This document shows, in pieces, positions 20,160-29,524 of a stretch of DNA of 64,000 bases. A program made the translations under genes and the position numbers. Every line of letters begins with the position of its first letter. Position 1 is the stretch's first letter. Origin of the DNA: Paucisalibacillus algeriensis. Lineage in GTDB: Bacteria > Bacillota > Bacilli > Bacillales > Amphibacillaceae. The stretch covers positions 310,001 through 374,000 of the forward strand of contig NZ_CBYO010000014.1 of assembly GCF_000577245.1 (NCBI RefSeq), given 5' to 3'. The notes below the pieces were generated by a model, which was not told the DNA's origin, made no database searches, and saw only the letters and a list, made by a program, of their open reading frames with translations.

Positions 20160-20849
20160 CTATAAGTAGCCTTTTTCCTTTAACGATACAAAATTACGGT
20201 CACCTATGACAAGATGATCGAGCAACTCAATCCCAATCATTTTTCCTGATTCTGCTAATCTTCTAGTAACATGGATGTCTTCTTGGGATGGCGTTGGATC
20301 CCCAGAAGGGTGATTATGTGCTACAATTATAGAGGCTGCGGAGCGTTTTACAGCTTCACGAAAAACTTCACGAGGATGTACGATAGAGGCATTTAAACTA
20401 CCAATGAAGATAGTTTGCCGATGAATAATCTGGTTTTTTGTGTTAAGAAATAGAACAACGAAGTGCTCCTGATTAAGGTTTCGCAACTCCTCCATCACAT
20501 AATCTGCACCATCTTCCGGGGAACGAATAACATATCGTTCATTTGGCTTATATTGGCTTAATCTCTTACCCAATTCTAAAGCAGATAGAATTAATACCCC
20601 CTTAGCACTACCAATACCCTTTATTGCTGTTAATTCTTCAATTGTTGCATCCTTTAAGAGCTTTAAACCTTCAAAATGCATTAACAATCGGTTCGCTAAG
20701 GCCATTACAGATTCATCTCTAGATCCACTTCCCAATAAAATAGCTAGTAATTCTTGATTGGATAGATGATTAGCTCCTAAATTTAGTAGCCTTTCCCTTG
20801 GACGATCCTCTTTTGGAACATCTTTTATCATAATAGATGTCGATTTCAA
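20160..20849 (-). CDS. radC: RadC/YsxA family JAB-domain protein
   Basis: Protein of the RadC family (DUF2466/JAB). Despite the name, a DNA-repair role is not established. The 229 residues have a UPF0758 N-terminal helix-hairpin-helix-like part (LTAIKGIGSAKGVLILSALELG) and a C-terminal JAMM metalloprotease-like domain with HNHPSGDPTPSQED, where all metal ligands are present. The start is TTG, 5 nt after GGAGGTTATT. It lies between mreB and spoIIB as in B. subtilis, except that maf is missing. Confidence 0.95.
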   Translation of the reverse strand: MKSTSIMIKDVPKEDRPRERLLNLGANHLSNQELLAILLGSGSRDESVMALANRLLMHFEGLKLLKDATIEELTAIKGIGSAKGVLILSALELGKRLSQYKPNERYVIRSPEDGADYVMEELRNLNQEHFVVLFLNTKNQIIHRQTIFIGSLNASIVHPREVFREAVKRSAASIIVAHNHPSGDPTPSQEDIHVTRRLAESGKMIGIELLDHLVIGDRNFVSLKEKGYL

Positions 20850-20952
20850 TTAAATAACCTCCTTTCTATTCAAAAATAGAATAGCCCAGATAGATGCACC
20901 TTACAAATTTATTAATACTTATTTTGCGATAGTACTCTACTCTAAAAACATC

Positions 20953-20988
20953 AAAAAACAGTATTGAAAATACCAATTTTCAATACTG
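20953..20988 (-). terminator. Terminator after spoIIB
   Basis: A perfect 13-bp inverted repeat, CAGTATTGAAAAT / ATTTTCAATACTG, with a 4-nt loop, followed by TTTTTTG on the minus strand. Confidence 0.88.
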
Positions 20989-21031
20989 CCTATCATACAA
21001 AATTAAAAATTATATATTATTCAAGATTCAT

Positions 21032-21943
21032 TCACTCAAATGATAAGAATTCGTCATACGCCTTCCACATAGCTAGTAATAGTTGGCCTGAATTTTCATC
21101 GTTTACACTAGTTATTTGTTCATTTATGCTCTTCACAAAACTATTAAACGATTCTGTCCCCTTAGGCGCTTGCTCCACTAATTTTTTCCAAGTATCAACT
21201 TCCACAGTACCTTTACCCGTGGCAATATTCCATTCATCTTGGAAAGAATTTACCCAGTTATATTCTTCTTCTGAAAGCTTTACTTCTCTCTCACCAATTA
21301 TCCATTCTTTTGCATAAACATCTATTCCGCTATTTACTAGAGTATTTATATCACCTTGCAGATCTTCTTTCGATAATCCTAAACTGACCAGAAGGTAAAA
21401 CTGGTTATCCTTTTCCCAAATTACAGGTGAATAACCCTGGTCAATAAACTTTACTGACTCAGCATCTGCATTAGAAGCACTTGAAAAAACTCCTCCTTGT
21501 ATAACAAATGCGGACATTGAATCAAGGGAAATTAATGTGCCCTCACTAGACGGGTTACCTGTATCTTGATCATCTTGACCTTGACCAGGTATTGAATATG
21601 CAGGGGTAGCATTTAAATCATTATCGAAATTCACAATTATTTTTAACATGACAAAACCCATTATGGAACCAATGGTAATTGCAGAAATAACTGCAATAAT
21701 AATAGGTTTAAACATTTTAAAGCTACTCTGCTTCCTTGTTGGAGATTTGGAAAGCTTTAAGGGTGCATCATACTCTCTAGCTAAAGTATGGATTTTGTTT
21801 TCACTAGATTCCTCTAGAGTAGCTGCCTCTTCTTCCCTTCCTAACTTTTCTATCACTTCAATATTACGATTTCTTTCTCTATTAAGTTTTTCCTTCGTTT
21901 GCTTTCCATCTATCCTGACAACAATCGGTTTCTTTGCATTCAC
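21032..21943 (-). CDS. spoIIB: SPOR-domain membrane protein, probable SpoIIB
   Basis: A 303-residue bitopic protein. It has a charged cytoplasmic N-terminus of about 80 residues, one membrane helix (about 82-104), and an external SPOR-type domain (about 145-215, FVIQGGVFSSASNADAESVKF and YLLVSLGLSKEDLQ). SpoIIB localises to the polar septum and aids its thinning during engulfment. The position between radC and folC matches B. subtilis spoIIB (there comC and maf also occur). The start is GTG with GGGGGA upstream. SpoIIB is poorly conserved, so the name rests on domain plan and synteny. Confidence 0.8.
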   Translation of the reverse strand: MNAKKPIVVRIDGKQTKEKLNRERNRNIEVIEKLGREEEAATLEESSENKIHTLAREYDAPLKLSKSPTRKQSSFKMFKPIIIAVISAITIGSIMGFVMLKIIVNFDNDLNATPAYSIPGQGQDDQDTGNPSSEGTLISLDSMSAFVIQGGVFSSASNADAESVKFIDQGYSPVIWEKDNQFYLLVSLGLSKEDLQGDINTLVNSGIDVYAKEWIIGEREVKLSEEEYNWVNSFQDEWNIATGKGTVEVDTWKKLVEQAPKGTESFNSFVKSINEQITSVNDENSGQLLLAMWKAYDEFLSFE

Positions 21944-22059
21944 ATTATGTCCCCCACTTCGCTAGATTAGTTTAATCAACTCTAGCATAGTAAAACTAAA
22001 AAGTAAGGAGAATATTGTCATGTCTAATACAATTTATTTCAACATAAAGTGCAATAACT

Positions 22060-23337
22060 CTACATCATTTTTTTAGTTATATAATCTCGTACTATTCCAA
22101 TAAACGCAAGAGAACCAACAAAGAAATAGATGTCATGCTGGCTCTGAATTTCGGTTATTTTTTCCGACCAATTGACGTGTTTAACCATACCAGTTGGCAA
22201 GCTCTCCATTAAGTTCTCTGCTTTTTCTGCCCGAGGATGGTCAAATGAAGTTACCGAAACCGTATCAAAAACAGGTAATGCCATTTTTATCATTTTGATT
22301 AATTCCTTATCATGAAAACCAGCAAAAATTAAATGCTTCTTATTATTTCCATATAGATGACGAACCGTATGGAGAAATGCTTCCATTCCATTTGGATTAT
22401 GGGCACCATCTAGAATAATTACCGGTTTTTCATGTACTCTCTCAAATCTCCCAGTAAGTTGGGCCGAGCTTAAGGCTCTATACACGTTATCCCAATCTAA
22501 TGGTAGCCCTTGTTCGTTGATGATTTTTAATGCCATCATGGCTATTGATGCATTTTCAACTTGATGCTGGCCTTTCATTTGGATTTCAATCGGATAGGTC
22601 CACTCTTTGTATCTCCATTTAAACAAATGGCTATTCCTTGTTCTCAAAGTTTCCTCATAGGTGAAATCATTGTTTAATTGATAGATGGGAGAGTTTTTAT
22701 TAGTTACCTCTTTATAAATAACAGGTAGACAAGTAGGGTGTACGTCACCAATTACAGTAGGTACATTCTGTTTTATAATACCTGCCTTATGATAGGCAAT
22801 TTTTTCAAGCGTGTTACCTAAAAATTTGGCATGGTCCATGGCGATATTTGTTATAATAGATAAAATGGGTTGAATACAATTTGTCGCATCCTTCCGACCG
22901 CCCATTCCTGTTTCTATAATAGCAATATCAACATTTCCAGCAAAATACATAAAAGCTATTGTGGTAATAATTTCAAATTCAGTTGGATACATCTCTTCTA
23001 GATCAAGTGTATGGATGACAGGTAATAATTGATTCAATAATCGTAAGAAGTGCTCTTTACCAATTGGCTGTTCGTTAATTAACATGTGTCCTGTGTAGCC
23101 AGTTAAACTAGGTGAGGTAAAAACACCAACTTTATAGTTATTTTCTTGAAGAGCATCTTTGATAAAGGTTAATGTTGACCCTTTACCATTAGTCCCAGCG
23201 ATATGAATCGCTTGAAACGTTAACTGTGGATTAGATTGCGATTTTAATAGTCTATACATACGGGTAAGGCCAGGTTTTATCCCAAATGCTTTTCTTCCGT
23301 CAAAAAAAGATTCTACTTGTTCAAGACTTTGTAACAT
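22060..23337 (-). CDS. folC: Folylpolyglutamate synthase/dihydrofolate synthase
   Basis: Adds glutamates to folates and may join dihydropteroate with glutamate. The 425 residues show the Mur-ligase ATP-binding loop HIAGTNGKGST, the omega-loop region ETGMGGRKDATN and the C-terminal domain motif ILDGAHNPNGMEAF. In B. subtilis folC follows valS in the same direction; here a divergent two-gene ATP-grasp cassette separates them. Confidence 0.97.
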   Translation of the reverse strand: MLQSLEQVESFFDGRKAFGIKPGLTRMYRLLKSQSNPQLTFQAIHIAGTNGKGSTLTFIKDALQENNYKVGVFTSPSLTGYTGHMLINEQPIGKEHFLRLLNQLLPVIHTLDLEEMYPTEFEIITTIAFMYFAGNVDIAIIETGMGGRKDATNCIQPILSIITNIAMDHAKFLGNTLEKIAYHKAGIIKQNVPTVIGDVHPTCLPVIYKEVTNKNSPIYQLNNDFTYEETLRTRNSHLFKWRYKEWTYPIEIQMKGQHQVENASIAMMALKIINEQGLPLDWDNVYRALSSAQLTGRFERVHEKPVIILDGAHNPNGMEAFLHTVRHLYGNNKKHLIFAGFHDKELIKMIKMALPVFDTVSVTSFDHPRAEKAENLMESLPTGMVKHVNWSEKITEIQSQHDIYFFVGSLAFIGIVRDYITKKMM

Positions 23338-23403
23338 CTACATCACCATCTTTATAGTCAATTAGACATAAAGTATAGCATAAGAAGAAAGGAAAATCGT
23401 TCA

Positions 23404-24291
23404 TTGAAAACTGGTTGGATTATTTATAATGGCAACTTGCCGGGCAATAAGTTCATAGATTTTGCTGAGATGCTTCATGAAGCAGCAACTAAGCAAAATT
23501 CCATAACACATATAATAAAAAATAATGACCTTATTTCATCTTTTGATTCTAAAAATCTTGGTATTATTACGGACTATGAATTACCGGATTTTGTAATATT
23601 TACCGACAAGGATATTTATCTAGCAAAACAACTTGAATTGTTAGGAATTCCTGTTTTTAATCGTGCTCGTGTCATCGAAACAAGTGATGATAAAATAGCA
23701 ACTTACCAAATCCTAGCAAAACATAAACTACCCATTCCAAGAACAATAGTTGCACCCAAAGTGTATTTTAATCGCGATGAAAAATACCTCCCTGACCTAG
23801 ATAAAATTATTGAAAGTGTTGGGTTACCAATGATTGTTAAAGAGGCCTTTGGCTCCTTTGGTGAACAGGTTTACTTAATTCATACTCGCGAAGAACTGAT
23901 AGAAAAGGTGCAGGCGCTTTATGGGAAACCATTTATGTTTCAGGAATTTATTAGAACAAGTGAAGGAAGAGATTTAAGGCTACAGGTAGTCGGAAATCAA
24001 GTAGTTGCAGCAATGAAACGTACATCTGCGGATGATTTTCGGGCAAACATAACAGCAGGTGGTCAAATGGAAGCCTATGAACCATCTCTAAAAGCAATAG
24101 AAATTGCTATTTCAGCTTCAAAAGCCATTGGTGCAGATTTTTGTGGAGTGGATCTATTATTTGGGGAAAATGACCAATATATAATTTGTGAGATCAATTC
24201 AAACGCACATATCAGGAATCTATACGACTGTACAGGAATTAATGCAGCAGACTCGATTGTTGCCTATATACTAGAAAAGTTGGAGGATTAA
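23404..24291 (+). CDS. RimK-like ATP-grasp ligase, first of a tandem pair
   Basis: A 295-residue protein of the ATP-grasp superfamily close to RimK/LysX-type ligases, which join an amino acid or similar amine to a carboxyl group through an acyl phosphate. Seen: the preATP-grasp N-terminal domain (1-95), TSDDKIATYQILAKHKLPIPRT, the ATP-binding lysine region MIVKEAFGSFGEQVYLI, QEFIRTSEGRDLRLQVVG, FRANITAGGQ, and metal ligands in GVDLL and ICEINSNAH. All key residues appear intact. The start is TTG with AAAGGA upstream. It is divergent from folC and 2 nt before a second ATP-grasp gene. The substrate is unknown; no peptide precursor is visible next to it. Confidence 0.8.
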   Translation: MKTGWIIYNGNLPGNKFIDFAEMLHEAATKQNSITHIIKNNDLISSFDSKNLGIITDYELPDFVIFTDKDIYLAKQLELLGIPVFNRARVIETSDDKIATYQILAKHKLPIPRTIVAPKVYFNRDEKYLPDLDKIIESVGLPMIVKEAFGSFGEQVYLIHTREELIEKVQALYGKPFMFQEFIRTSEGRDLRLQVVGNQVVAAMKRTSADDFRANITAGGQMEAYEPSLKAIEIAISASKAIGADFCGVDLLFGENDQYIICEINSNAHIRNLYDCTGINAADSIVAYILEKLED

Positions 24292-24293
24292 GT

Positions 24294-25157
24294 ATGTATA
24301 AAGGTTGGCTAATTTATAGCGAACAAGACGCAATAGAAAATCACTCCTATATAAATTGGTTTATGGAAGAAGCAACTAAACAGAATATCACTCTTCAATT
24401 AGTTCTACGTGAAGAAATTACGATAGGAGTTTTCGAAAATAAACATTTGGTATTATTAAAGGGAAAGAAAACAGAGTTACCGCATTTTGCTATAGTTAGA
24501 ACGGTTGAACCATTGCTAAATCTACAATTAGAACAGCTAGGTATGTCTGTCTTTAACTCATCCGATGTATCCGAGATTTCTAACCACAAAGCAAGGACAT
24601 ATTATGAAGTGGCTAAACTCGGAATTCCAATGGTAGACACAATTTTTATTAAAAGAAATAATATAACAAATCAAGGACAAATACCCTATCCATTTGTCAT
24701 TAAGGAAGCAACTGGAAGGGGCGGAAAACAAGTTTATTTTATTGAAAATGAACATCAATGGAAAGCGTTTATTCCACAAGCTACAGCCGCAGATTATGTA
24801 ATACAATCCGCTGCAGTTAAACTAGGCAAAGATTTGCGAGTTTTTGTAATTGGTAAAGAAATCGTTGCAGCTGTTTTAAGAGAAAGTAACACGGATTTCC
24901 GAGCAAATTTTAAACTCGGTGGATTAGCGAGTCTATACCAACTTTCTCAAGCTGAAATGAAGATAATTAATAAGATAGTCAACCATTTCGATTTTGGAAT
25001 GGTTGGGATAGATTTTTTAATTGGTCATCAAGATGAGTTATTGTTTAATGAAATAGAAGATGTTGTTGGTTCCAGAACCTTAAGTACAGTTAGTAATATA
25101 AATATTTTAGAAAAATATGTTTCATTTATTAAAACAAAAATAACCCAGGATTCATAG
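24294..25157 (+). CDS. RimK-like ATP-grasp protein, second of a tandem pair
   Basis: A 287-residue paralogue of the preceding gene; both start K(T/-)GW(I/L)IY and share the same domain order. It keeps KEATGRGGKQVYFI, the GKDLRVFVIG strand, FRANFKLGG and GIDFL. At the metal site it reads FNEIEDVVGSRTL instead of CEINSNAH, so the usual Asn ligand is replaced by Glu. ATP-grasp enzymes can use Asn or Glu/Asp here, so it may still be active. GGAGG precedes the ATG by 7 nt and the gap to the first gene is 2 nt, so the two are co-translated and may act together. Confidence 0.78.
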   Translation: MYKGWLIYSEQDAIENHSYINWFMEEATKQNITLQLVLREEITIGVFENKHLVLLKGKKTELPHFAIVRTVEPLLNLQLEQLGMSVFNSSDVSEISNHKARTYYEVAKLGIPMVDTIFIKRNNITNQGQIPYPFVIKEATGRGGKQVYFIENEHQWKAFIPQATAADYVIQSAAVKLGKDLRVFVIGKEIVAAVLRESNTDFRANFKLGGLASLYQLSQAEMKIINKIVNHFDFGMVGIDFLIGHQDELLFNEIEDVVGSRTLSTVSNINILEKYVSFIKTKITQDS

Positions 25158-25180
25158 CAATTCATATGAATCCTGGGTTT
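25142..25180. terminator. Bidirectional terminator between ATP-grasp pair and valS
   Basis: AACCCAGGATTCATA and its inverted copy ending CCTGGGTT form a long stem, with T/A-rich flanks on both sides. It contains the stop codon of the second ATP-grasp gene. Confidence 0.8.
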
Positions 25181-25184
25181 ATTA

Positions 25185-27827
25185 TTAACCCTTTAATTCA
25201 GCTAATCGAGTTTTTACAGCTTCCTGCTTTTCTAAATAGTCTTTTTCTTTTTTCTTCTCTTCCTCAATTACCGCTTCAGGTGCTTTAGAAATAAAGCCTT
25301 GATTTTGTAGTTTCTTCTGAACACGCTCAACTTCCTTGTTCCACTTATCTAATTCTTTTTCAAGCCGTGCAATTTCCTTGTCAAAATCAATTAATCCTTC
25401 AAGTGGTAGGAAAATTTCTGCACCCGTAATAACTGCAGTCATCGCTTTTTCTGGTGCGTCTACCTTTGTAGCAATTACTAACTCACTAGGATTACAGAAA
25501 CGATCCAAATAACCTCGGTTTGTTTCTAGTACAGCTACAATAGTATCGTCCTTCGCTTGAATTAGAAGACTAATTTGTTTGGACATTGGCGTATCTACTT
25601 CTGCACGGATATTACGAACAGATTTAATGATAGATACTAATCTTTTCATTTCCTCCGATGCTTTTTCATCATGGAAATCTTCTCTTACTTCTGGCCACTT
25701 AGCGACGGTAATAGACTCACCCTGATGTGGTAACTTTTGCCAAATTTCTTCCGTAATAAATGGCATGAACGGGTGTAATAGGCGCATTGTTTGATCTAAA
25801 ACATACGCTAAAACAGATTGTGTCGTTTTCTTAGCCTTTTCATCTTCACCATATAGTGGAATTTTTGCCATTTCAATATACCAGTCACAAAGTTCATCCC
25901 AAATGAAGTTATGCAAATGGCGTCCCGCTTCACCAAACTCATATTTATTAGTGTTACGGGTTACATGTTCGATTGTTTCATTTAACCTTGTCAGAATCCA
26001 TTTATCAGCAAGTGATAACTCACCAGATAAATCAATATCCTCGTAAGTAAAGCCTTCTAAATTCATCAAGGAGAATCGCGATGCATTCCAAATTTTATTT
26101 GCAAAGTTCCACGTAGATTCAACCTTTTCCCAAAAGAATCGCATATCTTGACCTGGTGATGTACCAGTTAATAAGAAGTAGCGCAAAGAATCGGCACCAT
26201 ACTTTTCAATAACATCCATCGGGTCAACACCATTCCCCAATGATTTACTAAATTTGCGACCTTGCTCATCACGAATCAAACCATGAAGTAATACGTCCTT
26301 GAATGGTCTTTTACCAGTAAATTCCTTCGATTGGAAAATCATACGTGCAACCCAGAAGAAGATAATATCATATCCGGTAATTAACAAATCTGTAGGGAAA
26401 TAACGTTTTAAATCCTCTGAGTCATCATTCGGCCAACCCATTGTAGAGAACGGCCACAACGCACTTGAAAACCAAGTATCTAATACATCTTCATCTTGAA
26501 CCCAATTTTCAACATCAGCTGGTGCATTTTTCCCTACATAAATTTCACCAGTTTCTTGATGGTACCATGCTGGGATACGATGTCCCCACCATAGCTGACG
26601 ACTTATACACCAATCACGAATATTTTCCATCCAATTGAAATATGTTTGTTCAAATCTTTTCGGTACAAAATTAATTTTCTCTTCCGTATTTTGCATTTCT
26701 AGTGCGGCATCGGCCAGTGGTTGCATTTTTACAAACCATTGTGTAGACAAGTATGGTTCGACAACTGCACCGCTACGTTCAGAATGTCCAACTTGATGGA
26801 TATGCTCTTCTATATTAAATAGTACTTCCATATCCTGAAGATCTTTTACAATCTGTTTTCGACATTCAAAACGGTCCATACCTTCATATTTTCCAGCATT
26901 TTCATTCATCGTTCCATCTTCATTCATTACTAGAACTCGTTCTAAGTCATGTCGATTTCCGATTTCGAAGTCATTTGGGTCATGTGCTGGTGTAATCTTA
27001 ACTGCGCCAGATCCAAATTCTCTATCTACATATTCATCAGCAACAATTTTAATCTCTCGGCCAACTATTGGGAGAATAACGGTTTTTCCTATTAAGTGTT
27101 GGTAGCGCTCATCTTTAGGATGAACTGCAACTGCAGTATCCCCTAACATTGTTTCTGGACGTGTAGTGGCAATTTCAATTGTTTCATCACTATCCTTAAT
27201 TGGATATTTCATATGATAGAAATTACCTTTGACTTCTTTATAAATAACTTCAATATCTGACAATGCTGTTTTAGTTTGTGGATCCCAGTTGATAATATAT
27301 TTTCCACGGTAAATTAGGCCTTTTTCATATAGTGAAACAAATACTTCCTTTACCGCATCCGATAATCCTTTATCAAGGGTAAATCGTTCTCTTGAATAAT
27401 CAAGACCTAACCCTAACTTTTCCCACTGTGAACGAATAAATGACGCATACTCTTCTTTCCAATCCCAAGCTTTTGAAAGGAATTTTTCTCGACCAAGCTC
27501 GTAACGGTTTGTTCCTTCTTCCTTTAATCGTGCTTCAACCTTTGCTTGGGTTGCAATTCCGGCATGGTCCATTCCTGGTAGCCATAAGACATCATATCCT
27601 TGCATTCTTTTCATACGAGAAATCGTATCTTGCATAGTTGTATCCCATGCATGGCCAAGATGTAAACGTCCAGTAACGTTTGGAGGTGGAATGACGATTG
27701 AGAAAGGTTCCTTTTCTGGGTCATCTTTTGCTTCAAAATATTTTCCATCTAGCCAAAACTTGTAACGGGATTCTTCTACCGTCTTGTGATCATACTTGGG
27801 TGGTAATGTTGTGTTCTTTTCCTGCAT
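25185..27827 (-). CDS. valS: Valyl-tRNA synthetase
   Basis: Class I aminoacyl-tRNA synthetase of 880 residues. Seen: the HIGH-type motif [12 protein letters not shown] near residue 50, the CP1 editing domain (about 175-380), the KMSKS-type motif [10 protein letters not shown] near residue 525, an anticodon-binding domain, and a C-terminal coiled-coil arm (about 815-880, Lys/Glu-rich) typical of ValRS. Expression is controlled by a T-box leader directly upstream. It ends at a hairpin shared with the convergent ATP-grasp pair. Confidence 0.98.
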   Translation of the reverse strand: MQEKNTTLPPKYDHKTVEESRYKFWLDGKYFEAKDDPEKEPFSIVIPPPNVTGRLHLGHAWDTTMQDTISRMKRMQGYDVLWLPGMDHAGIATQAKVEARLKEEGTNRYELGREKFLSKAWDWKEEYASFIRSQWEKLGLGLDYSRERFTLDKGLSDAVKEVFVSLYEKGLIYRGKYIINWDPQTKTALSDIEVIYKEVKGNFYHMKYPIKDSDETIEIATTRPETMLGDTAVAVHPKDERYQHLIGKTVILPIVGREIKIVADEYVDREFGSGAVKITPAHDPNDFEIGNRHDLERVLVMNEDGTMNENAGKYEGMDRFECRKQIVKDLQDMEVLFNIEEHIHQVGHSERSGAVVEPYLSTQWFVKMQPLADAALEMQNTEEKINFVPKRFEQTYFNWMENIRDWCISRQLWWGHRIPAWYHQETGEIYVGKNAPADVENWVQDEDVLDTWFSSALWPFSTMGWPNDDSEDLKRYFPTDLLITGYDIIFFWVARMIFQSKEFTGKRPFKDVLLHGLIRDEQGRKFSKSLGNGVDPMDVIEKYGADSLRYFLLTGTSPGQDMRFFWEKVESTWNFANKIWNASRFSLMNLEGFTYEDIDLSGELSLADKWILTRLNETIEHVTRNTNKYEFGEAGRHLHNFIWDELCDWYIEMAKIPLYGEDEKAKKTTQSVLAYVLDQTMRLLHPFMPFITEEIWQKLPHQGESITVAKWPEVREDFHDEKASEEMKRLVSIIKSVRNIRAEVDTPMSKQISLLIQAKDDTIVAVLETNRGYLDRFCNPSELVIATKVDAPEKAMTAVITGAEIFLPLEGLIDFDKEIARLEKELDKWNKEVERVQKKLQNQGFISKAPEAVIEEEKKKEKDYLEKQEAVKTRLAELKG

Positions 27828-27849
27828 TTTATTTTCCTCCTTTTAAATA

Positions 27850-28111
27850 TAAAAAACCCTTTTCATCCAAATAAAAGGACGAAAAGGGTATAATTTCCGT
27901 GGTACCACCTTTGTTTACAGGTAAAGAAACCTGTACACTCATTGCTTGATAACGGTCATGAACCGGCAATCTCCTACTTCGAATTTCAGAGTTGCTGCAT
28001 CAAGGGCGACTTCCAAAACGTTTACCTGGAAAACTCTCACCAAATGTTTTCCTCTCTTAAAAGCAACTATTCTGTACTCTTCCCTCTCACTTGCTTCACC
28101 TATAGTATTAT
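27850..28111 (-). promoter_or_regulatory. T-box riboswitch leader of valS
   Basis: Upstream of valS the minus strand carries the T-box sequence AAGGTGGTACCACGG (about 27898-27912). It is followed by a terminator hairpin AACCCTTTTC/GAAAAGGGT with a T-run (27851-27889). Further upstream a stem I is suggested by CAGAATAGTTGC pairing with GCAACTCTG. A GTC triplet at 28008-28010, in GGAAGTCGCC, is a plausible valine specifier codon. Such leaders antiterminate when uncharged tRNA-Val pairs with the specifier and the T-box. The specifier assignment is inference. Confidence 0.88.
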
Positions 28112-28117
28112 TTTCTT

Positions 28118-28146
28118 ATTTTAGCCAATTTCCATTTTAAAATCAA
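28118..28146 (-). promoter_or_regulatory. Probable sigma-A promoter of valS
   Basis: On the minus strand TTGATT (28141-28146) and TAAAAT (28118-28123) are 17 nt apart, just before the predicted T-box RNA start. Confidence 0.55.
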
Positions 28147-28244
28147 CTATTAAATGGATTATTGCACGAATTAGCTTGGTTTATTCATATATTATTACAA
28201 AGAAGTCTGTTTGGTGAATCAATAATAGATTGAGGTGACCGTTT

Positions 28245-28433
28245 ATGTCTAGATACTACCGCTACCGCTTACCACCCTGGGCTAGAAATTGCTTGTATAT
28301 CGCAGAAAAAGTAACATTGCCATTACTCATATTCCAATTAATTCGTACGATATTCATACCAACAACATTTGATGTATTACTTACACTATTATTTGCAACC
28401 ATCTTTATCGCATTTTACCTAAAATGGATTTAG
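28245..28433 (+). CDS. Small membrane protein of unknown function
   Basis: A 62-residue protein with a basic, aromatic N-terminus (MSRYYRYRLPPWARN) and two hydrophobic segments (about 19-37 and 40-60). The ATG is preceded at good spacing by GAGGTGA, which supports translation. It is convergent with ysxE and their ends overlap by 4 nt (the stop codons face each other). Not recognised; no B. subtilis gene is known at this position. Confidence 0.55.
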   Translation: MSRYYRYRLPPWARNCLYIAEKVTLPLLIFQLIRTIFIPTTFDVLLTLLFATIFIAFYLKWI

Positions 28434-29464
28434 CTTTCGCTTCCACTTTCATCTAACGAGACCATCTCAAATTCTTCTTCTACAAATTCAGAAAAATGAA
28501 CTCCAAATAAAACTTGACGATGGTATCGCTGTAATTTTATCACATAATCTATCGTATTATCTTCTGAATTTTTATTAACATAATTATCGATGGTTTGAAG
28601 ATAACGCTCTGGATCGAGTAAATAGATAGCCAGTAATGTTAATTCATGATTTTCCAGTATATTTTCTTCTGTATATACTTTTAATTTATCTAATAATAAT
28701 CTTTTGTCCGTATCAAAATATAAGGTCTTATCCTTAATAATCATAGCTAAATCCATGATTGGGTGTTGATATGTAGCATGTTCCCAATTAATAAAATAGA
28801 GCTGATTCCCATGAAGCACATGGGAATCTTTTAATTTTCCATGACATAGACTTACCTTCCATTCCGTTATATCCTCAAGTGATTCCAAGTATTGGTTTAA
28901 TCTTCTTTCTAACACATAAAACACTTGAACTAAATCACGATACTGTGTACAAACCAACAATTCTACCGGGGACATGAAATGCTGTGCTTCGAATTGTTCA
29001 ACGTGGTTTAGCAACTTCTTTCTTAATTCTCCAACTTTCTTTTTATAGACTAGAAAATTTTCACGAGAGCTTTCCCTCATTTCATTTGAAAGAGACTGAA
29101 CTTTTCTAGTTTTAGCATGAATTAAACCTAAATTTTGATAGATTTTTTCTATTGAGTGGTTTCGATTATGCGATTCAATCCAAGGGGTTAAATAATAAAC
29201 ATCGTTCCCATCCATTGAATATAAATTACCTGACTGATTCAGATATACAGGTAATATATTTTGGAGGTTCTGTGTTTGTGCTATCCGGTAAATTTCTAGC
29301 CAAAACGGAAGACTTTTATCCTGTATGGAACCTTTTTTTAAAGCATAGCTCTGTTGTTTATTACCTTTCACGTGATAAACTCGACTGGTAACTTTATTTA
29401 TATCTATCGGATAGACTTGATAGGATTCTAGTACTCGTCTGACATTCTCCAAACTTTTCACCAC
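28430..29464 (-). CDS. ysxE: YsxE spore coat protein, kinase-fold without catalytic residues
   Basis: A 344-residue relative of CotS and aminoglycoside phosphotransferases, placed next to spoVID as ysxE is in B. subtilis, where the product is a coat protein. The N-lobe includes SRVYHVKGNKQQSYALKKGS. The catalytic loop reads CHGKLKDSHVL, where kinases have HGDxxxxN, and the metal-binding motif reads INWEHA instead of IDFD/IDWE. Both catalytic Asp residues are thus replaced, so it looks like a pseudokinase with a structural role. It is 60 nt downstream of spoVID. Confidence 0.85.
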   Translation of the reverse strand: MVKSLENVRRVLESYQVYPIDINKVTSRVYHVKGNKQQSYALKKGSIQDKSLPFWLEIYRIAQTQNLQNILPVYLNQSGNLYSMDGNDVYYLTPWIESHNRNHSIEKIYQNLGLIHAKTRKVQSLSNEMRESSRENFLVYKKKVGELRKKLLNHVEQFEAQHFMSPVELLVCTQYRDLVQVFYVLERRLNQYLESLEDITEWKVSLCHGKLKDSHVLHGNQLYFINWEHATYQHPIMDLAMIIKDKTLYFDTDKRLLLDKLKVYTEENILENHELTLLAIYLLDPERYLQTIDNYVNKNSEDNTIDYVIKLQRYHRQVLFGVHFSEFVEEEFEMVSLDESGSES

Positions 29465-29524
29465 CTATTGTGTATCCATTAATAGACCCCTTGACAGAAG
29501 GCAAGGGGTAGCACATACTTTCAT

